Notes: a model not told the origin generated them from the letters alone. Positions 16,320 to 25,303 are shown, counted from the stretch's first letter. The stretch: DNA of 64,000 nucleotides from JAOTZA01 sp965224065 (GCA_965224065.1 CBDCYF010000005.1:992001-1056000), one strand, 5' to 3'. Numbers and translations are program-made.

Positions 16320-17675
16320 TCAGACGGCGGGCGCGGTGGACGCCCGTTGCAGCACGTGGACGGTAAAGCCATCGTTTCCGTTCGCGGGAAGAACCTGCCA
16401 CTTGCCCTCGCCGGCAACGTACGGCGCGCTCCCGGGCGCCAGCCGGCCATCGAGCGGGACCGGCGACAGGTCAGGTCGCCGTTCTCGCAGCCGGGCGATG
16501 ACGCCGTCGTTCTCCTCGGGCTCGATCGAGCAAGTGATCGCGATCAGAAGACCGCCGGGCCGGACGCAGTCCGCCAGACCGCCGAGGAGCCGGAGGCCGT
16601 CGTCGGCCAGCCGGGCGAGCTCGCTCTGGCTGATCCGCCATTTGAGCTCCGGGTGTCGCGCCAGCGTTCCCGTTCCCGAGCAGGGAAGGTCGGCCATCAC
16701 CCGATCGAACCGCGCCCCAAAAGGAGGCACGCTCGCGTCGGCCACGATGACCGGCTCCCGCCGGTGGAGCCGGCGCTGATTGGCGCGGAGTGTTCCGATG
16801 CGGGCCGGCGAACGGTCGATCGCCGTGAGTCGCACCGACCGCTCGGTGGCCAGTAGCGAGAACGACTTTCCGCCCGGCGCCGCCGCCGCGTCCAGGACAC
16901 GCTCGCCCGGGCTCGGGAGAGGCACCAGCGCCGCCGCCTGGCTGGCCACATCCTGGAAATACACGGCTCCCCGCTCGAACTCCGGCGTCGCGATCGGATC
17001 ACCTTCCAGGACGCTCAATCCGCGGGGCGCGAGCCCCGACCGCTCGACACGAAGACCACGCCGTTCGAGCTCGCGCTCGACATCGGCGGGCTCTTCGAGA
17101 CACAGCAATTGGGGAGGACGGCGCCGGTTGTTGGCCGCGAGCAGGTCCCGAGTTCGCTCGACGCCAAGCCTCTCGACCCAGCGCTCCACCAGGAAGTCGG
17201 GGTGACTCTCCTCGATGGCCGCCCTGACGACTGGATCACGATGCTCCACCGGCCAGGCTTCGAGCCCGCGGCGCTCCGAGACCCGCCGCATCACCGCGTT
17301 GACGAGGCCCTCGGCGCCCCGCCGGCAGCCGCGGCTCCGAGCGTCCCGCACGGCCTCGTCCACTGCCGCGTGGGCGGGGACGCGGTCGAGAAAAAGCAGT
17401 TGGTAGACCCCCAGACGCAGAGGCGTGAGGATCTCGCGGTCGATCTCACCGACCGGTCGCCGGGCCGCCGACTCGATCACCCAGTCGACCCGGCGCAGCC
17501 ACCTCAGCGTCCCCAGAACGAGCTCACGCGCGAGGCGACGGTCCCTGTCGTCGTCGAGCGCCAGCTCATCGAGAAACCGACCCGCGGGCGAGCGCGAGTC
17601 GAGAATGCGGTCGAAGGCCCTCGACGCCCGACCACGCGCTGAGGCACCGGGGCGTTTGCTCCCGTGCGCGCTCAC
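16320..17675 (-). CDS. rsmB: 16S rRNA (cytosine967-C5)-methyltransferase RsmB
   Basis: Methylates C967 of 16S rRNA. The 451 residues have an N-terminal NusB-like RNA-binding domain (about 15-140), then the methyltransferase core: VLDAAAAPGGKSFSLL for SAM, DLPCSGTGTLARHPELKWR with one catalytic-region Cys, and the nucleophile motif ITCSIEPEEN. The GTG start overlaps the fmt stop by GTGA, the usual fmt-rsmB arrangement. A deformylase gene (def), often next to fmt, is absent here. Confidence 0.94.
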   Translation of the reverse strand: MSAHGSKRPGASARGRASRAFDRILDSRSPAGRFLDELALDDDRDRRLARELVLGTLRWLRRVDWVIESAARRPVGEIDREILTPLRLGVYQLLFLDRVPAHAAVDEAVRDARSRGCRRGAEGLVNAVMRRVSERRGLEAWPVEHRDPVVRAAIEESHPDFLVERWVERLGVERTRDLLAANNRRRPPQLLCLEEPADVERELERRGLRVERSGLAPRGLSVLEGDPIATPEFERGAVYFQDVASQAAALVPLPSPGERVLDAAAAPGGKSFSLLATERSVRLTAIDRSPARIGTLRANQRRLHRREPVIVADASVPPFGARFDRVMADLPCSGTGTLARHPELKWRISQSELARLADDGLRLLGGLADCVRPGGLLIAITCSIEPEENDGVIARLRERRPDLSPVPLDGRLAPGSAPYVAGEGKWQVLPANGNDGFTVHVLQRASTAPAV

Positions 17676-18655
17676 GGATCACCGGTAGACGCGATCCCGA
17701 ACCGATCGCCCTTCTCCAGCCTCTCGCCGTGGGCAAACGTCGGGGCGTCCAGGGAACGCCGGCCCGGACGCTGGAGGATCTCCAGATCCAAAAGCGTCTC
17801 CCCGCCACAGGCCACGCGGATCGACCGTTCGACCGCGACGATCTCGCCCGGCTCCCCAATGCCGGACCCGCTCGCCGGGCGGCACTCGACGACCTTGATC
17901 GCCTCTTCCGCCAACCGAGTTCTGAGACCCGGCCACGGCTGAAAGGCGCGAAAGCGATCGTAGATCGCGCCGGCTTCGAGCGACCAATCGATCTCGCCGT
18001 CGCCCTTCTCGAGTCGCGGCGCAAACGTCGCCAACGAATCGTCTTGCGGGCGCTCCGCAATCGAGCCCGCCGCCAGACCCCGAAGCGTCTCGATCATGAG
18101 TCCCGCTCCGACCGCCGCCAACCGCGGCGCCAGATCCACCGTCGTCTCGTGCGCGCCGATCTCGACCTCGCGCTGCAGCAGGATCGGCCCCGAGTCGAGA
18201 CCGGCGGTCATCCGCATAGTGCTGACCCCCGTGACCGTCTCGCCCGCGGCCACCGCGGCCTGGATCGGGGCGGCGCCGCGGTAGGCCGGGAGAAGCGATG
18301 CGTGGAGGTTGATGCAGCCGACCGCGGGAGTTGCGAGGAGCCTCGGCGGAAAGATCTGACCAAAGGCCACCACCACACCGGCCCATGGCTCAAGCGTCTC
18401 CATCCGGTCGATAAACCGGCTCGACCGCACCTTCTGTACCTGCTCGACCTCGAGGCCGAGCTCGGCGGCGCGCCGGGCCACCGGCGGCGACGCCACCCGT
18501 CTGCCCCGACCGACCGGCCGCGACGGCTGCGTGACGACGAGGGCGGGTGCCCAGCCCTCCTCGCACAGCGCGTCGAGCGTCGGCACGGCAAACTCGGGCG
18601 TGCCAAAGAAGAGGATGGGGCCGGGGCCGCTCACCGGCTCACGATAACGCGGCAC
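17672..18655 (-). CDS. fmt: methionyl-tRNA formyltransferase
   Basis: Formylates initiator Met-tRNA using 10-formyl-tetrahydrofolate. The 327 residues contain ILFFGTPEFAVPTLDAL, the GQIFPPRLL region, the catalytic signature INLHASLLPAYRGAAPIQ and the MTAGLDSGPIL motif, followed by the C-terminal tRNA-binding domain (WPGLRT, GIGEPGEIV). The GTG at 18655 is taken; another in-frame GTG at 18634 (VSGPGPILFFG) is equally plausible and closer to most homologues. It is coupled to rsmB. Confidence 0.96.
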   Translation of the reverse strand: MPRYREPVSGPGPILFFGTPEFAVPTLDALCEEGWAPALVVTQPSRPVGRGRRVASPPVARRAAELGLEVEQVQKVRSSRFIDRMETLEPWAGVVVAFGQIFPPRLLATPAVGCINLHASLLPAYRGAAPIQAAVAAGETVTGVSTMRMTAGLDSGPILLQREVEIGAHETTVDLAPRLAAVGAGLMIETLRGLAAGSIAERPQDDSLATFAPRLEKGDGEIDWSLEAGAIYDRFRAFQPWPGLRTRLAEEAIKVVECRPASGSGIGEPGEIVAVERSIRVACGGETLLDLEILQRPGRRSLDAPTFAHGERLEKGDRFGIASTGDP

Positions 18656-18723
18656 GCGGGACAGACGACACCCTTTTCGCAGCTACGCATAGTCTTGCCG
18701 TGTCTGGATCGATAGGAAACCCC

Positions 18724-19650
18724 GTGACCCGCTCTCGACACTCTCACCCGGCACCCATTCTTCAAGCCCTTTTTGTGACCTTTCTCTGGTCTACGTCGTG
18801 GGTCCTGATCAAGCTTGGTCTCCGGGAGATACCGGCCATCGGCTTTGCCGGAACGCGCTACGCCCTGGCCTTCCTTTTTCTGGCGCCGGCGCTGCTGGCG
18901 CGGCCCACGCTGAGGGCCGAGCTGCGCGCGCTGACCCGCACGGATTGGCTGCGGCTTTCGTTGCTGGGCGTCGTCTTCTACACGCTCACCCAGGGCGCGC
19001 AGTTTGTGGCCCTGGCCTTTCTCCCCGCCGTGATGCTCAGCCTGGTCCTGAGCTTCTCACCCGCAGTGGTGGCACTCCTCGGAGCGATATTCCTGAGTGA
19101 GCGGCTGACCGGATTGCAATGGGCCGGCGTGGCACTCTTCCTGCTCGGTGCGCTGATCTACTTCCTGCCGGTGGACGCGCTGCTCAGCACTATCGGCCTG
19201 GCAGTCGCCGTCGTGGGGATGCTGGCCAACTCCTGCGGAGCCGTCTTGGGTCGCTCGGTCAACCGAAAGGAGCGCCTCCATCCGTTGGTCGTCACCGTGG
19301 TGAGCATGGGAGTCGGATCGCTGCTTCTCCTCGTCACCGGCCTGATTGTGGAGGGCGTTCCAACGTTGGACGCTTCCGGCTGGGGCATCGTGTTGTGGCT
19401 TGCGGCCGTCAACACGGCCCTGGCCTTCACCCTCTGGAACCACACCCTGCGCCGCCTGACCGCGATCGAGTCGAGCCTCATCAACAACACCATGCTCGTC
19501 CAGATCGCAATCCTCGCCTGGATCTTTCTCGGCGAGTCGATCGATATGCAGGAGGGATTCGGGCTTCTACTGGCGGTGGCGGGCGCGCTCCTCGTTCAGC
19601 TCCCGTGGCCGCTCCGCAGCCATACCGATACCGATACCGATACCCCATAG
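18724..19650 (+). CDS. EamA/DMT-family transporter
   Basis: Ten-helix drug/metabolite-type permease in the inner membrane. The 308 residues hold two EamA repeats. The first begins ALFVTFLWSTSWVLIKLGL and includes FAGTRYALAFLFLAPALL. The second, from about residue 160, includes ANSCGAVLGRSVNR, LAFTLWNHTLRRLTAIESS and FLGESID. I chose GTG 18724, which has AGGAAA upstream; a GTG at 18700 is also open. The substrate is unknown. The C-terminus HTDTDTDTP is encoded by a short hexanucleotide repeat. Confidence 0.88.
   Translation: MTRSRHSHPAPILQALFVTFLWSTSWVLIKLGLREIPAIGFAGTRYALAFLFLAPALLARPTLRAELRALTRTDWLRLSLLGVVFYTLTQGAQFVALAFLPAVMLSLVLSFSPAVVALLGAIFLSERLTGLQWAGVALFLLGALIYFLPVDALLSTIGLAVAVVGMLANSCGAVLGRSVNRKERLHPLVVTVVSMGVGSLLLLVTGLIVEGVPTLDASGWGIVLWLAAVNTALAFTLWNHTLRRLTAIESSLINNTMLVQIAILAWIFLGESIDMQEGFGLLLAVAGALLVQLPWPLRSHTDTDTDTP
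19622..19645 (+). repeat. ATACCG hexanucleotide tandem repeat in the transporter 3' end
   Basis: About four tandem ATACCG units encode alternating Thr-Asp just before the stop. Because the unit is six bases, copy changes keep the frame and would only alter the number of TD dipeptides. Confidence 0.6.
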
Positions 19651-19679
19651 GAACGGCCGCCAGGGGCGGGCGGCCGTTC
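19651..19679. terminator. hairpin between convergent transporter and ftsK genes
   Basis: GAACGGCCGCC and GGCGGCCGTTC form a perfect 11-base stem with a seven-base loop, starting at the base after the transporter stop. Only a short T run follows, so termination efficiency is uncertain. A REP-like palindrome follows at once. Confidence 0.5.
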
Positions 19680-19681
19680 TC

Positions 19682-19706
19682 GGGCGGGGGCAAGCCCCGC
19701 CCCTAC
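19682..19706. repeat. REP-like GC palindrome (family also at 41267)
   Basis: GGGCGGGGGCAAG followed by CCCCGCCCCTAC is a palindrome identical to each arm of the larger inverted repeat at 41267-41347. It lies in the gap between convergent genes. Confidence 0.7.
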
Positions 19707-19744
19707 AACAGTGGAGCCTGTGCTGAAGCTGGGAGGCCGGCGCT

Positions 19745-22081
19745 TCAGGCGCTGTACGCCTTCTCGCGGTCCATCTCTTCGAAGTAGTCGGGCTTGACCA
19801 GGACCTCGCGCGGCTTGGAGCCCTGCGGGGGACCGAGCAGGCCCTCACGCTCCATGATGTCGATCAGCCGCGCGGCGCGGGAGAACCCGATCCGCATCCG
19901 CCGCTGGAGAAAGCTCGCCGAGGCCTGCCCCTCCGAGACCACCAGACGCGCGGCCTCGTCAAAGAGCTCGTCGCCGTCGCCGCCGGGGCCTCCGGCGGCG
20001 CTACGCTCTTCTTCCAGCGGCGGCTTGAGCACCGCCGGATCGAGCTCGGGCTGGCCGCGCTTTTTGAGCCAGCGCACCAGACCCGCGGTCTCCTGCTCGC
20101 TCACATAGGAGCCGTGGAGCCGCATCACCCGCGAGGTTCCGGGCGGCATAAAGAGCATGTCGCCCTTGCCCAGGAGCTTCTCGGCCCCGATTTGGTCGAG
20201 GATGGTGCGCGAGTCGTGCCGGGTGGCGGTGGCAAACGAGATCCGGCACGGGAAGTTGGCCTTGATCGTTCCCGTCAAAACGTCCACCGACGGCCGCTGG
20301 GTGGCGACGATCAAATGAATCCCGACGGCGCGGGCCATCTGGGCCAGCCGGGCGATCGACGCTTCGACTTCCGAAGAGCTGACCATCATCAGGTCGGCCA
20401 ACTCGTCGATGACGACCACGTAGTAGGGCAGCGGATTCAGATCCGTGGCGTCGATCTCGGACTCGCCGTCGGACAGCGCCAGCCGCTTCTGCACCTGCGG
20501 ATCGCCGATCGCCTGATTGTAGAAATCGATCGAGCGCACGTGCACTTCGGCCAGTAGCCGGTAGCGCCGCTCCATCTCGGCCACCGCCCAGCGCAGCGCG
20601 TTGGAGGCCTTTTTGGGCTCGACGACCACCTCGGCCTTGAGGTGCGGAATGTTCTTGTAGACGCCCAGCTCGATCCGCTTGGGATCGATGAAGATGAACT
20701 GCACCTCGTCGCGGCGCGCCTTGTACAAGATCGACGTGATCATGCTCTGAAGCCCGACGCTCTTGCCCGATCCGGTCGCTCCCGCCACCAACAGATGGGG
20801 CATGGTCGCCAGGTCCGAGAAGTAGGGCTCGCCGTGAATCGTCGTCCCCAGCGCCACGGTCAACGGCGAGCGGGCGCGGCTGAACTCGTCGCGCGACAGC
20901 AGGTGACCCAGACGAATGATCCCCCGCTCCTTGTTGGGGACCTCGATGCCCAGCGTGGAGCGCCCCGGCAGCCGGTCGATCCTTACGGACTCGGCCTTGA
21001 GTGCCAGCGCGAGGTCGTCCTGCAGATTGACGATCTGGCTCACCTTGACGCCCGGCGCCGGCTGAAACTCGTAGACCGTGATCACCGGGCCCGGCGTGAT
21101 GCCCTCGATCGTGCCCTCGACGCCGAACTCGGCGCAGCGGCTGCGGACGGCCTCGCCGAGGCGCACCAGCTCGTTTTCCTGGACGGCCGGCTCGCTGACC
21201 TCGGTGTTCAGCAGGTTGAGCGGCGGAAGGACGGCTCCCTCTTTGGGGCCACCGGGAAAGGAGATCTTGCGTTGGGCCGCGGGGGCGTCTCCTTTGGCCT
21301 TGGACCGGGCCGGTCGCTTGCTCACCGCGGTTTCGGCCTCCGCGGCCTCGGCCCGGACTCGCCGCACCGAGAAATGAGCGTCGCCTTTTTTTTCGGTGAC
21401 GCGCAGTGGAAGGTCGATCTCGGGTGCAACCGGGGCCTGCCGCACAGGACTCTGCTTTTTCTTTTTCTCCGCCGCGCGCTGGAGATGTTTGTCGACCACC
21501 CGGCGGCGCGAGCGCTCGCGATGACGGCGGTGCCGCCGCCGCGACCACAGGAGGCTCAGCTTGTCGGTGGCTTCGCGGAGCCAGTGAGTCCCGCGACCCA
21601 GAAACTCACCCAGGGTGGATTGGATCACCAGCGCCGATCCGATGACCACGGTCCCCAGGAGCACAAACAGCGCGCCGGCGAAACCAAGGGCGCCAGTGAA
21701 GTTGTCCGCGATCAGCACACCCAACCCTCCCCCTGACGCGATAGAAACCCCGCGCCACGAGATCTCACCCAGGGTCAACTGGAGCATCCCGGGGAGGGCC
21801 AGAAGCAGCAAGAACCCGCCGAACCCACGACCAAAGATCCGCTCCGAACCGTGGCGTCGCAAACGCCGCCACGCGGCGACCAGCAAGAGAGCCGGCAACA
21901 GCAGCGCGGCCACCCCCAGAACGCCAAAAGCCAGCGCCGACAGCTCGGAGCCCACCGGGCCGATCCAGTTGCCGGTGGCGCGGGGCTCGGTGGTTTGATG
22001 AAAGAGGCTGGGATCGTCCGGGTGATAGCTCAGAAAACCCGTGCCCAACAGCAGCGCCGCCACCAGAAATACGATTCCCAC
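19745..22081 (-). CDS. ftsK: DNA translocase FtsK
   Basis: Membrane-anchored motor that pumps chromosome ends through the closing septum to the dif site. The 778 residues have about four N-terminal membrane segments (GIVFLVAALLLGTGFL and later GALFVLLGTVVIGSAL), a basic linker, the alpha/beta motor with Walker A GATGSGKSVGLQSM and IFIDPKRIEL, and a C-terminal gamma winged-helix domain (ASFLQRRMRIGFSRAARLID). The GTG at 22081 is the nearest usual start. A CTG at 22153, with AGGAG seven bases upstream, would add RLSPEKGSELVG-type residues typical of the family. Confidence 0.94.
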   Translation of the reverse strand: MGIVFLVAALLLGTGFLSYHPDDPSLFHQTTEPRATGNWIGPVGSELSALAFGVLGVAALLLPALLLVAAWRRLRRHGSERIFGRGFGGFLLLLALPGMLQLTLGEISWRGVSIASGGGLGVLIADNFTGALGFAGALFVLLGTVVIGSALVIQSTLGEFLGRGTHWLREATDKLSLLWSRRRHRRHRERSRRRVVDKHLQRAAEKKKKQSPVRQAPVAPEIDLPLRVTEKKGDAHFSVRRVRAEAAEAETAVSKRPARSKAKGDAPAAQRKISFPGGPKEGAVLPPLNLLNTEVSEPAVQENELVRLGEAVRSRCAEFGVEGTIEGITPGPVITVYEFQPAPGVKVSQIVNLQDDLALALKAESVRIDRLPGRSTLGIEVPNKERGIIRLGHLLSRDEFSRARSPLTVALGTTIHGEPYFSDLATMPHLLVAGATGSGKSVGLQSMITSILYKARRDEVQFIFIDPKRIELGVYKNIPHLKAEVVVEPKKASNALRWAVAEMERRYRLLAEVHVRSIDFYNQAIGDPQVQKRLALSDGESEIDATDLNPLPYYVVVIDELADLMMVSSSEVEASIARLAQMARAVGIHLIVATQRPSVDVLTGTIKANFPCRISFATATRHDSRTILDQIGAEKLLGKGDMLFMPPGTSRVMRLHGSYVSEQETAGLVRWLKKRGQPELDPAVLKPPLEEERSAAGGPGGDGDELFDEAARLVVSEGQASASFLQRRMRIGFSRAARLIDIMEREGLLGPPQGSKPREVLVKPDYFEEMDREKAYSA

Positions 22082-22201
22082 TAGCTCCGAGCCCTTCTCG
22101 GGCGAAAGGCGCGGCTTGGGGACGGTGCGGGTTGAAGACGTGGCTCGGCTCAGCGAAATGCTCCTAAATCTGCATTACTTTAGCATTTTTTCGGTCTGGC
22201 A

Positions 22202-22298
22202 GCGTCGCGGAGACCCCCGGCTACGGGCCGGTATCCCGCAGAGCTCGCCAGAGCGCTACGCTCTGCGGGAGCCCTCCGGCCCGGCCGCCCCGCGACGC
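22202..22298. repeat. nested inverted-repeat structure in the ftsK-rsmA gap
   Basis: Three nested arm pairs can pair in register: GCGTCGCGG (22202) with CCGCGACGC (22290-22298), GGGCCGG (22225) with CCGGCCC (22276), and TCCCGCAGAGC (22234) with GCTCTGCGGGA (22260). Together they form a long interrupted hairpin. The gap from 22082 to 22415 holds no gene that I can support. Confidence 0.65.
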
Positions 22299-22320
22299 CG
22301 CCTCACACAGTCGGGTCGCG

Positions 22321-22400
22321 CCTCGGTTTCCCTCGTGCCGGGTCGCACAGAACTCCTCGGGACATTGCCATGCGCTCGGTCAAACTGCCCTTGTGGAGCC
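22321..22400. repeat. 80-nt dispersed repeat, copy A
   Basis: It begins CCTCGGTTTCCCTCG and includes TGCGCTCGGTCAAAC (22371-22385) and TGGAGCC at the end. Copy B at 37725-37805 shares these blocks in the same order and spacing, with roughly 20 differences in between. It lies in a non-coding gap directly after the nested hairpin. Confidence 0.65.
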
Positions 22401-22415
22401 ACCGATCCCCGACCG

Positions 22416-23210
22416 CTATCGAATTTCGCCGCGAGTCGGTTTGGGCGCGGCCCGGTGGAGCCGCAGGAAGTCGTCCAGTGAGAGCTCTTGGGCGCGGGCG
22501 GTGGCCGGGATGGCCGCCCCGGCCAGCGCGTCTTCGGCGCGCTCCCTCCCCCACCCGGAGGCCAGCGCGTTGCGCAACATTTTGCGGCGCTGCGAGAAGG
22601 CCAGCCGCACGGTCCGCCCGAACCGCATCATCTCGGCCGTGGAGAGCGGTGGCGCCTGAAGCTCGAGCCCCAAGAAGGCGCCATCGACTTTGGGAGGCGG
22701 CCGGAACGCGCCCCGCCGCACCGTGCCGAGGTCCGTGATCCGGGCCGAGGCCCGGGCCAGCACGGTAAGCGCCCCGTAGTCACCGGCGCCGGGCTCGGCG
22801 AGCAGCCGATCGGCCACTTCACGCTGGACGAGAAAACCGGCGCGTGGGAAGACCTCGTGGAGCGGCAGAATCGATTCGATCAGCGCGGTGGAGATCTGGT
22901 AGGGCAGGTTGCCGGCGATCAGGGAGCCGGCCGAGGTCCGAGCAAGCTCTACTTTCATCGCGTCGGCCACCGCCAGACGCAGACCGGCTTGGCGATGTAA
23001 TCGAGCCAGCTCGAAGGCCCAGGCCGGGTCGAGCTCGAGCGCGTCGACTCGAGCGCCCGCGTCCAGCAGCCGCGCGGTCAGCACGCCACCGCCCGGCCCG
23101 ATCTCGACCACCCGGCGTCCCGCCGGACGCAAAAAATCGATGAGCGGATCGCAGGCCTCGGGCCGAATCAGGTGGTGCTGGCCGAGGCGCTTGCGAAGCC
23201 GTGGACTCAT
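22416..23210 (-). CDS. rsmA: 16S rRNA (adenine1518/1519-N6)-dimethyltransferase RsmA
   Basis: Dimethylates two adjacent adenines near the 3' end of 16S rRNA. The 264 residues begin with RLRKRLGQHHLI and contain the SAM loop VVEIGPGGGVLTARLL, the catalytic AGNLPYQIST, the PPPKVDGAFL region and the C-terminal AFSQRRKMLRNAL motif. It is divergent from moxR, with 151 bases between the starts. Length is normal for KsgA. Confidence 0.95.
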   Translation of the reverse strand: MSPRLRKRLGQHHLIRPEACDPLIDFLRPAGRRVVEIGPGGGVLTARLLDAGARVDALELDPAWAFELARLHRQAGLRLAVADAMKVELARTSAGSLIAGNLPYQISTALIESILPLHEVFPRAGFLVQREVADRLLAEPGAGDYGALTVLARASARITDLGTVRRGAFRPPPKVDGAFLGLELQAPPLSTAEMMRFGRTVRLAFSQRRKMLRNALASGWGRERAEDALAGAAIPATARAQELSLDDFLRLHRAAPKPTRGEIR

Positions 23211-23278
23211 GCGTGCGGGAGCATACAGGCGGTGCCGCTTCGAGCGATGTCAGAATGGCACCGGAATGGCCTGTTTTT

Positions 23279-23300
23279 CCGGCGGTTTCGCCGGCTTTTT
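23279..23300 (+). terminator. intrinsic terminator ahead of moxR (possible attenuator)
   Basis: CCGGCG-GTTT-CGCCGG is a perfect six-base GC stem with a four-base loop followed by CTTTTT. On the plus strand it ends 61 bases before the moxR ATG, with no plus-strand gene upstream to terminate. It therefore probably lies in the moxR leader. The minus strand has no T-run after the stem, so it does not terminate rsmA transcripts. Confidence 0.65.
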
Positions 23301-23361
23301 GGGCCCTTCGCCTGGCATTTCACTTGCACCCGCACAACCTTCTAAAGAGGAGAGTGTGTCC

Positions 23362-24351
23362 ATGGAGCCCGACCTTTCGAGCCTGACCGAGCAAGTCGAG
23401 CGCGAGACCCTAACGCTGCGCGAGGTAGAGAACGAGATCCGCAAAGTCATCGTCGGCCAGGAATACCTGATCGATCGCCTGCTGGTGGGCCTGCTGGCCC
23501 GCGGGCATCTCTTGATCGAGGGTGTTCCGGGCCTGGCCAAGACGCTGGCGGTCAAGACCCTCTCCGAGACGCTGGCGATTCAGTTTCGCCGCATTCAGTT
23601 CACCCCCGACCTGCTCCCCGCCGACCTGCTGGGCACCCTGATCTACGACCAGCGCCACGGCGAATTCCGGCCCCGCAAGGGACCGCTGTTCACCAACTTG
23701 CTGCTCGCCGACGAGATCAACCGCGCGCCGGCAAAGGTGCAGTCGGCCCTGCTCGAGAGCATGGAAGAGCGTCAGGTAACCCTGGGTGAGACCAGCTACG
23801 ACCTGGATGAGCCATTTATGGTGCTGGCGACCCAAAACCCGATCGAGCAAGAGGGCACCTACCCGCTGGCCGAGGCCCAGGTCGATCGCTTTATGCTCAA
23901 GCTCAAGATCGGCTATCCCACACGCGAAGAGGAAAAAGAGATCCTCGACCGGATGCTGGTCGAGAGCGACCGCGACGTGCAGGCGATTCTGGGCGTCGAC
24001 CGCCTGCTGCACCTGAGACGGTTGTGCGACGCCGTCTATCTGGACAACAAGATCAAGGGCTATGTGCTGGATCTCGTGGCCGCCACCCGCGACCCCGAGA
24101 GCGCCGGCATGAGAGACCTGGCGCCGCTGATCTCCTTCGGCGCCTCGCCTCGGGCATCGCTGTTCCTCGCCAGGGCGGCCAAAGCCCTGGCCCTGGTCCG
24201 CGGGCGAGGCTTTGTCATTCCCGAGGACGTCAAAGAGGTCGCCGCCGACGTGCTGCGCCACCGGCTGGTGCCGACCTACGAGGCGGAGGCGGAAGAGATC
24301 ACCACCGACGATCTGGTCCGCCGCCTGCTGGAGCAAGTCGAGGTTCCCTAG
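23362..24351 (+). CDS. MoxR family AAA+ ATPase
   Basis: MoxR ATPases act as chaperone-like activators of VWA-domain partners. The 329 residues contain VIVGQEYLIDRLLVGLLARG, Walker A GVPGLAKTL, Walker B LLLADEINRAPAKVQSALLE, sensor region VLATQNPIEQEGTYPLAEAQ and the arginine-rich C-terminal lid. The ATG at 23362 follows AGAGGAG. It leads an operon of DUF58, VWA, TPR and BatD-like genes through 31.2 kb, the classical MoxR-Bat arrangement, so its targets are likely the encoded VWA proteins. Confidence 0.95.
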   Translation: MEPDLSSLTEQVERETLTLREVENEIRKVIVGQEYLIDRLLVGLLARGHLLIEGVPGLAKTLAVKTLSETLAIQFRRIQFTPDLLPADLLGTLIYDQRHGEFRPRKGPLFTNLLLADEINRAPAKVQSALLESMEERQVTLGETSYDLDEPFMVLATQNPIEQEGTYPLAEAQVDRFMLKLKIGYPTREEEKEILDRMLVESDRDVQAILGVDRLLHLRRLCDAVYLDNKIKGYVLDLVAATRDPESAGMRDLAPLISFGASPRASLFLARAAKALALVRGRGFVIPEDVKEVAADVLRHRLVPTYEAEAEEITTDDLVRRLLEQVEVP

Positions 24352-24367
24352 CTCGGCCCTCGCGGCA

Positions 24368-25303
24368 ATGAGGCTCTTCCGGCAAGCTTCGCGGTCCGAG
24401 GCACGGGTCGATCCGGCGGCGGCAAATCGGCCCGTCTCGGCGGAGCTGATGCGCGCGGTGCGCCGGATCGAGATCTCTACAAAAAAGCTGGTCGACGAAG
24501 GGGTGGCGGGAAGCTATCACTCGGTTTTCAAGGGGCGAGGCGTCGAGTTCTCCGAGGTGCGTCCGTACCAGCCGGGTGACCCGATCCGGTCGGTGGACTG
24601 GAATGTCACCGCCCGAATGGGAGATCTGTTTGTCAAGCAGTTTGTCGAAGAGCGCGATCTGACGGTCTTTTTGATCGTCGACATCTCCGGCAGCCTCGAC
24701 TTTGGCTCGCGCGCCATCCTCAAGCGCGAGCTGGCCGCCGAGATCGCCGCGCTGCTGGCCTTCTCCGCGCTACGCAATCAAGATCGGGTCGGCGCCGCCC
24801 TGGTATCCGACCGGCTGGAGCTGTTTCTGCCTCCCCAGCGGCGGCGCAGCCATGTGCTCCGGCTGGTGCGCGAGATCCTGGCGCGACCATCGGCCGGCCC
24901 AACGGATCTCGACCGTTCGGTCACCGCGGCGATCAAGAACCTCAAACAGCGCTCGGTGCTGTTTTTGATCTCCGACTTCATCTCGACCCCCTTTACCGGC
25001 GCGCTCAAGGCGGCCGCCGCGAGACACGATCTGACCGTCGTGGAGATCGCGGACCCCAACGATCTGTCGCTCCCGGCCACGGGACCGGTGGTGCTGCGCG
25101 ACGCCGAGGACGGGCGCCTGGGCGTGGTCCGTGGCAGCGGACTTCTCCGCGAGTTCGGCCGCCGTCGCGCCGCCGAGCGCGACGATCTCCGGCTGTGGGT
25201 CAAGAAGCTCGGCGCCGACCACATCGAGCTCCGCACCAACCGGCCGTACCTCCCCCCGCTGGTGGGTTTTTTCGAGCGCCGGCGCAAGAGGTTCCAGCGA
25301 TGA
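24368..25303 (+). CDS. DUF58 domain protein
   Basis: DUF58 proteins are VWA-related partners of MoxR ATPases. The 311 residues include the DUF58 core GVEFSEVRPYQPGDPIRSVDWN with ARMGDLFVKQFVEERD (each quoted in part), then a VWA-like stretch FLIVDISGSLDFG, which retains a DxSxS metal-site motif. It follows moxR by 16 bases. Its stop overlaps, by ATGA, the start of the next gene, which carries the transposable insertion. No membrane segment is seen, so it is presumably cytosolic. Confidence 0.92.
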   Translation: MRLFRQASRSEARVDPAAANRPVSAELMRAVRRIEISTKKLVDEGVAGSYHSVFKGRGVEFSEVRPYQPGDPIRSVDWNVTARMGDLFVKQFVEERDLTVFLIVDISGSLDFGSRAILKRELAAEIAALLAFSALRNQDRVGAALVSDRLELFLPPQRRRSHVLRLVREILARPSAGPTDLDRSVTAAIKNLKQRSVLFLISDFISTPFTGALKAAAARHDLTVVEIADPNDLSLPATGPVVLRDAEDGRLGVVRGSGLLREFGRRRAAERDDLRLWVKKLGADHIELRTNRPYLPPLVGFFERRRKRFQR

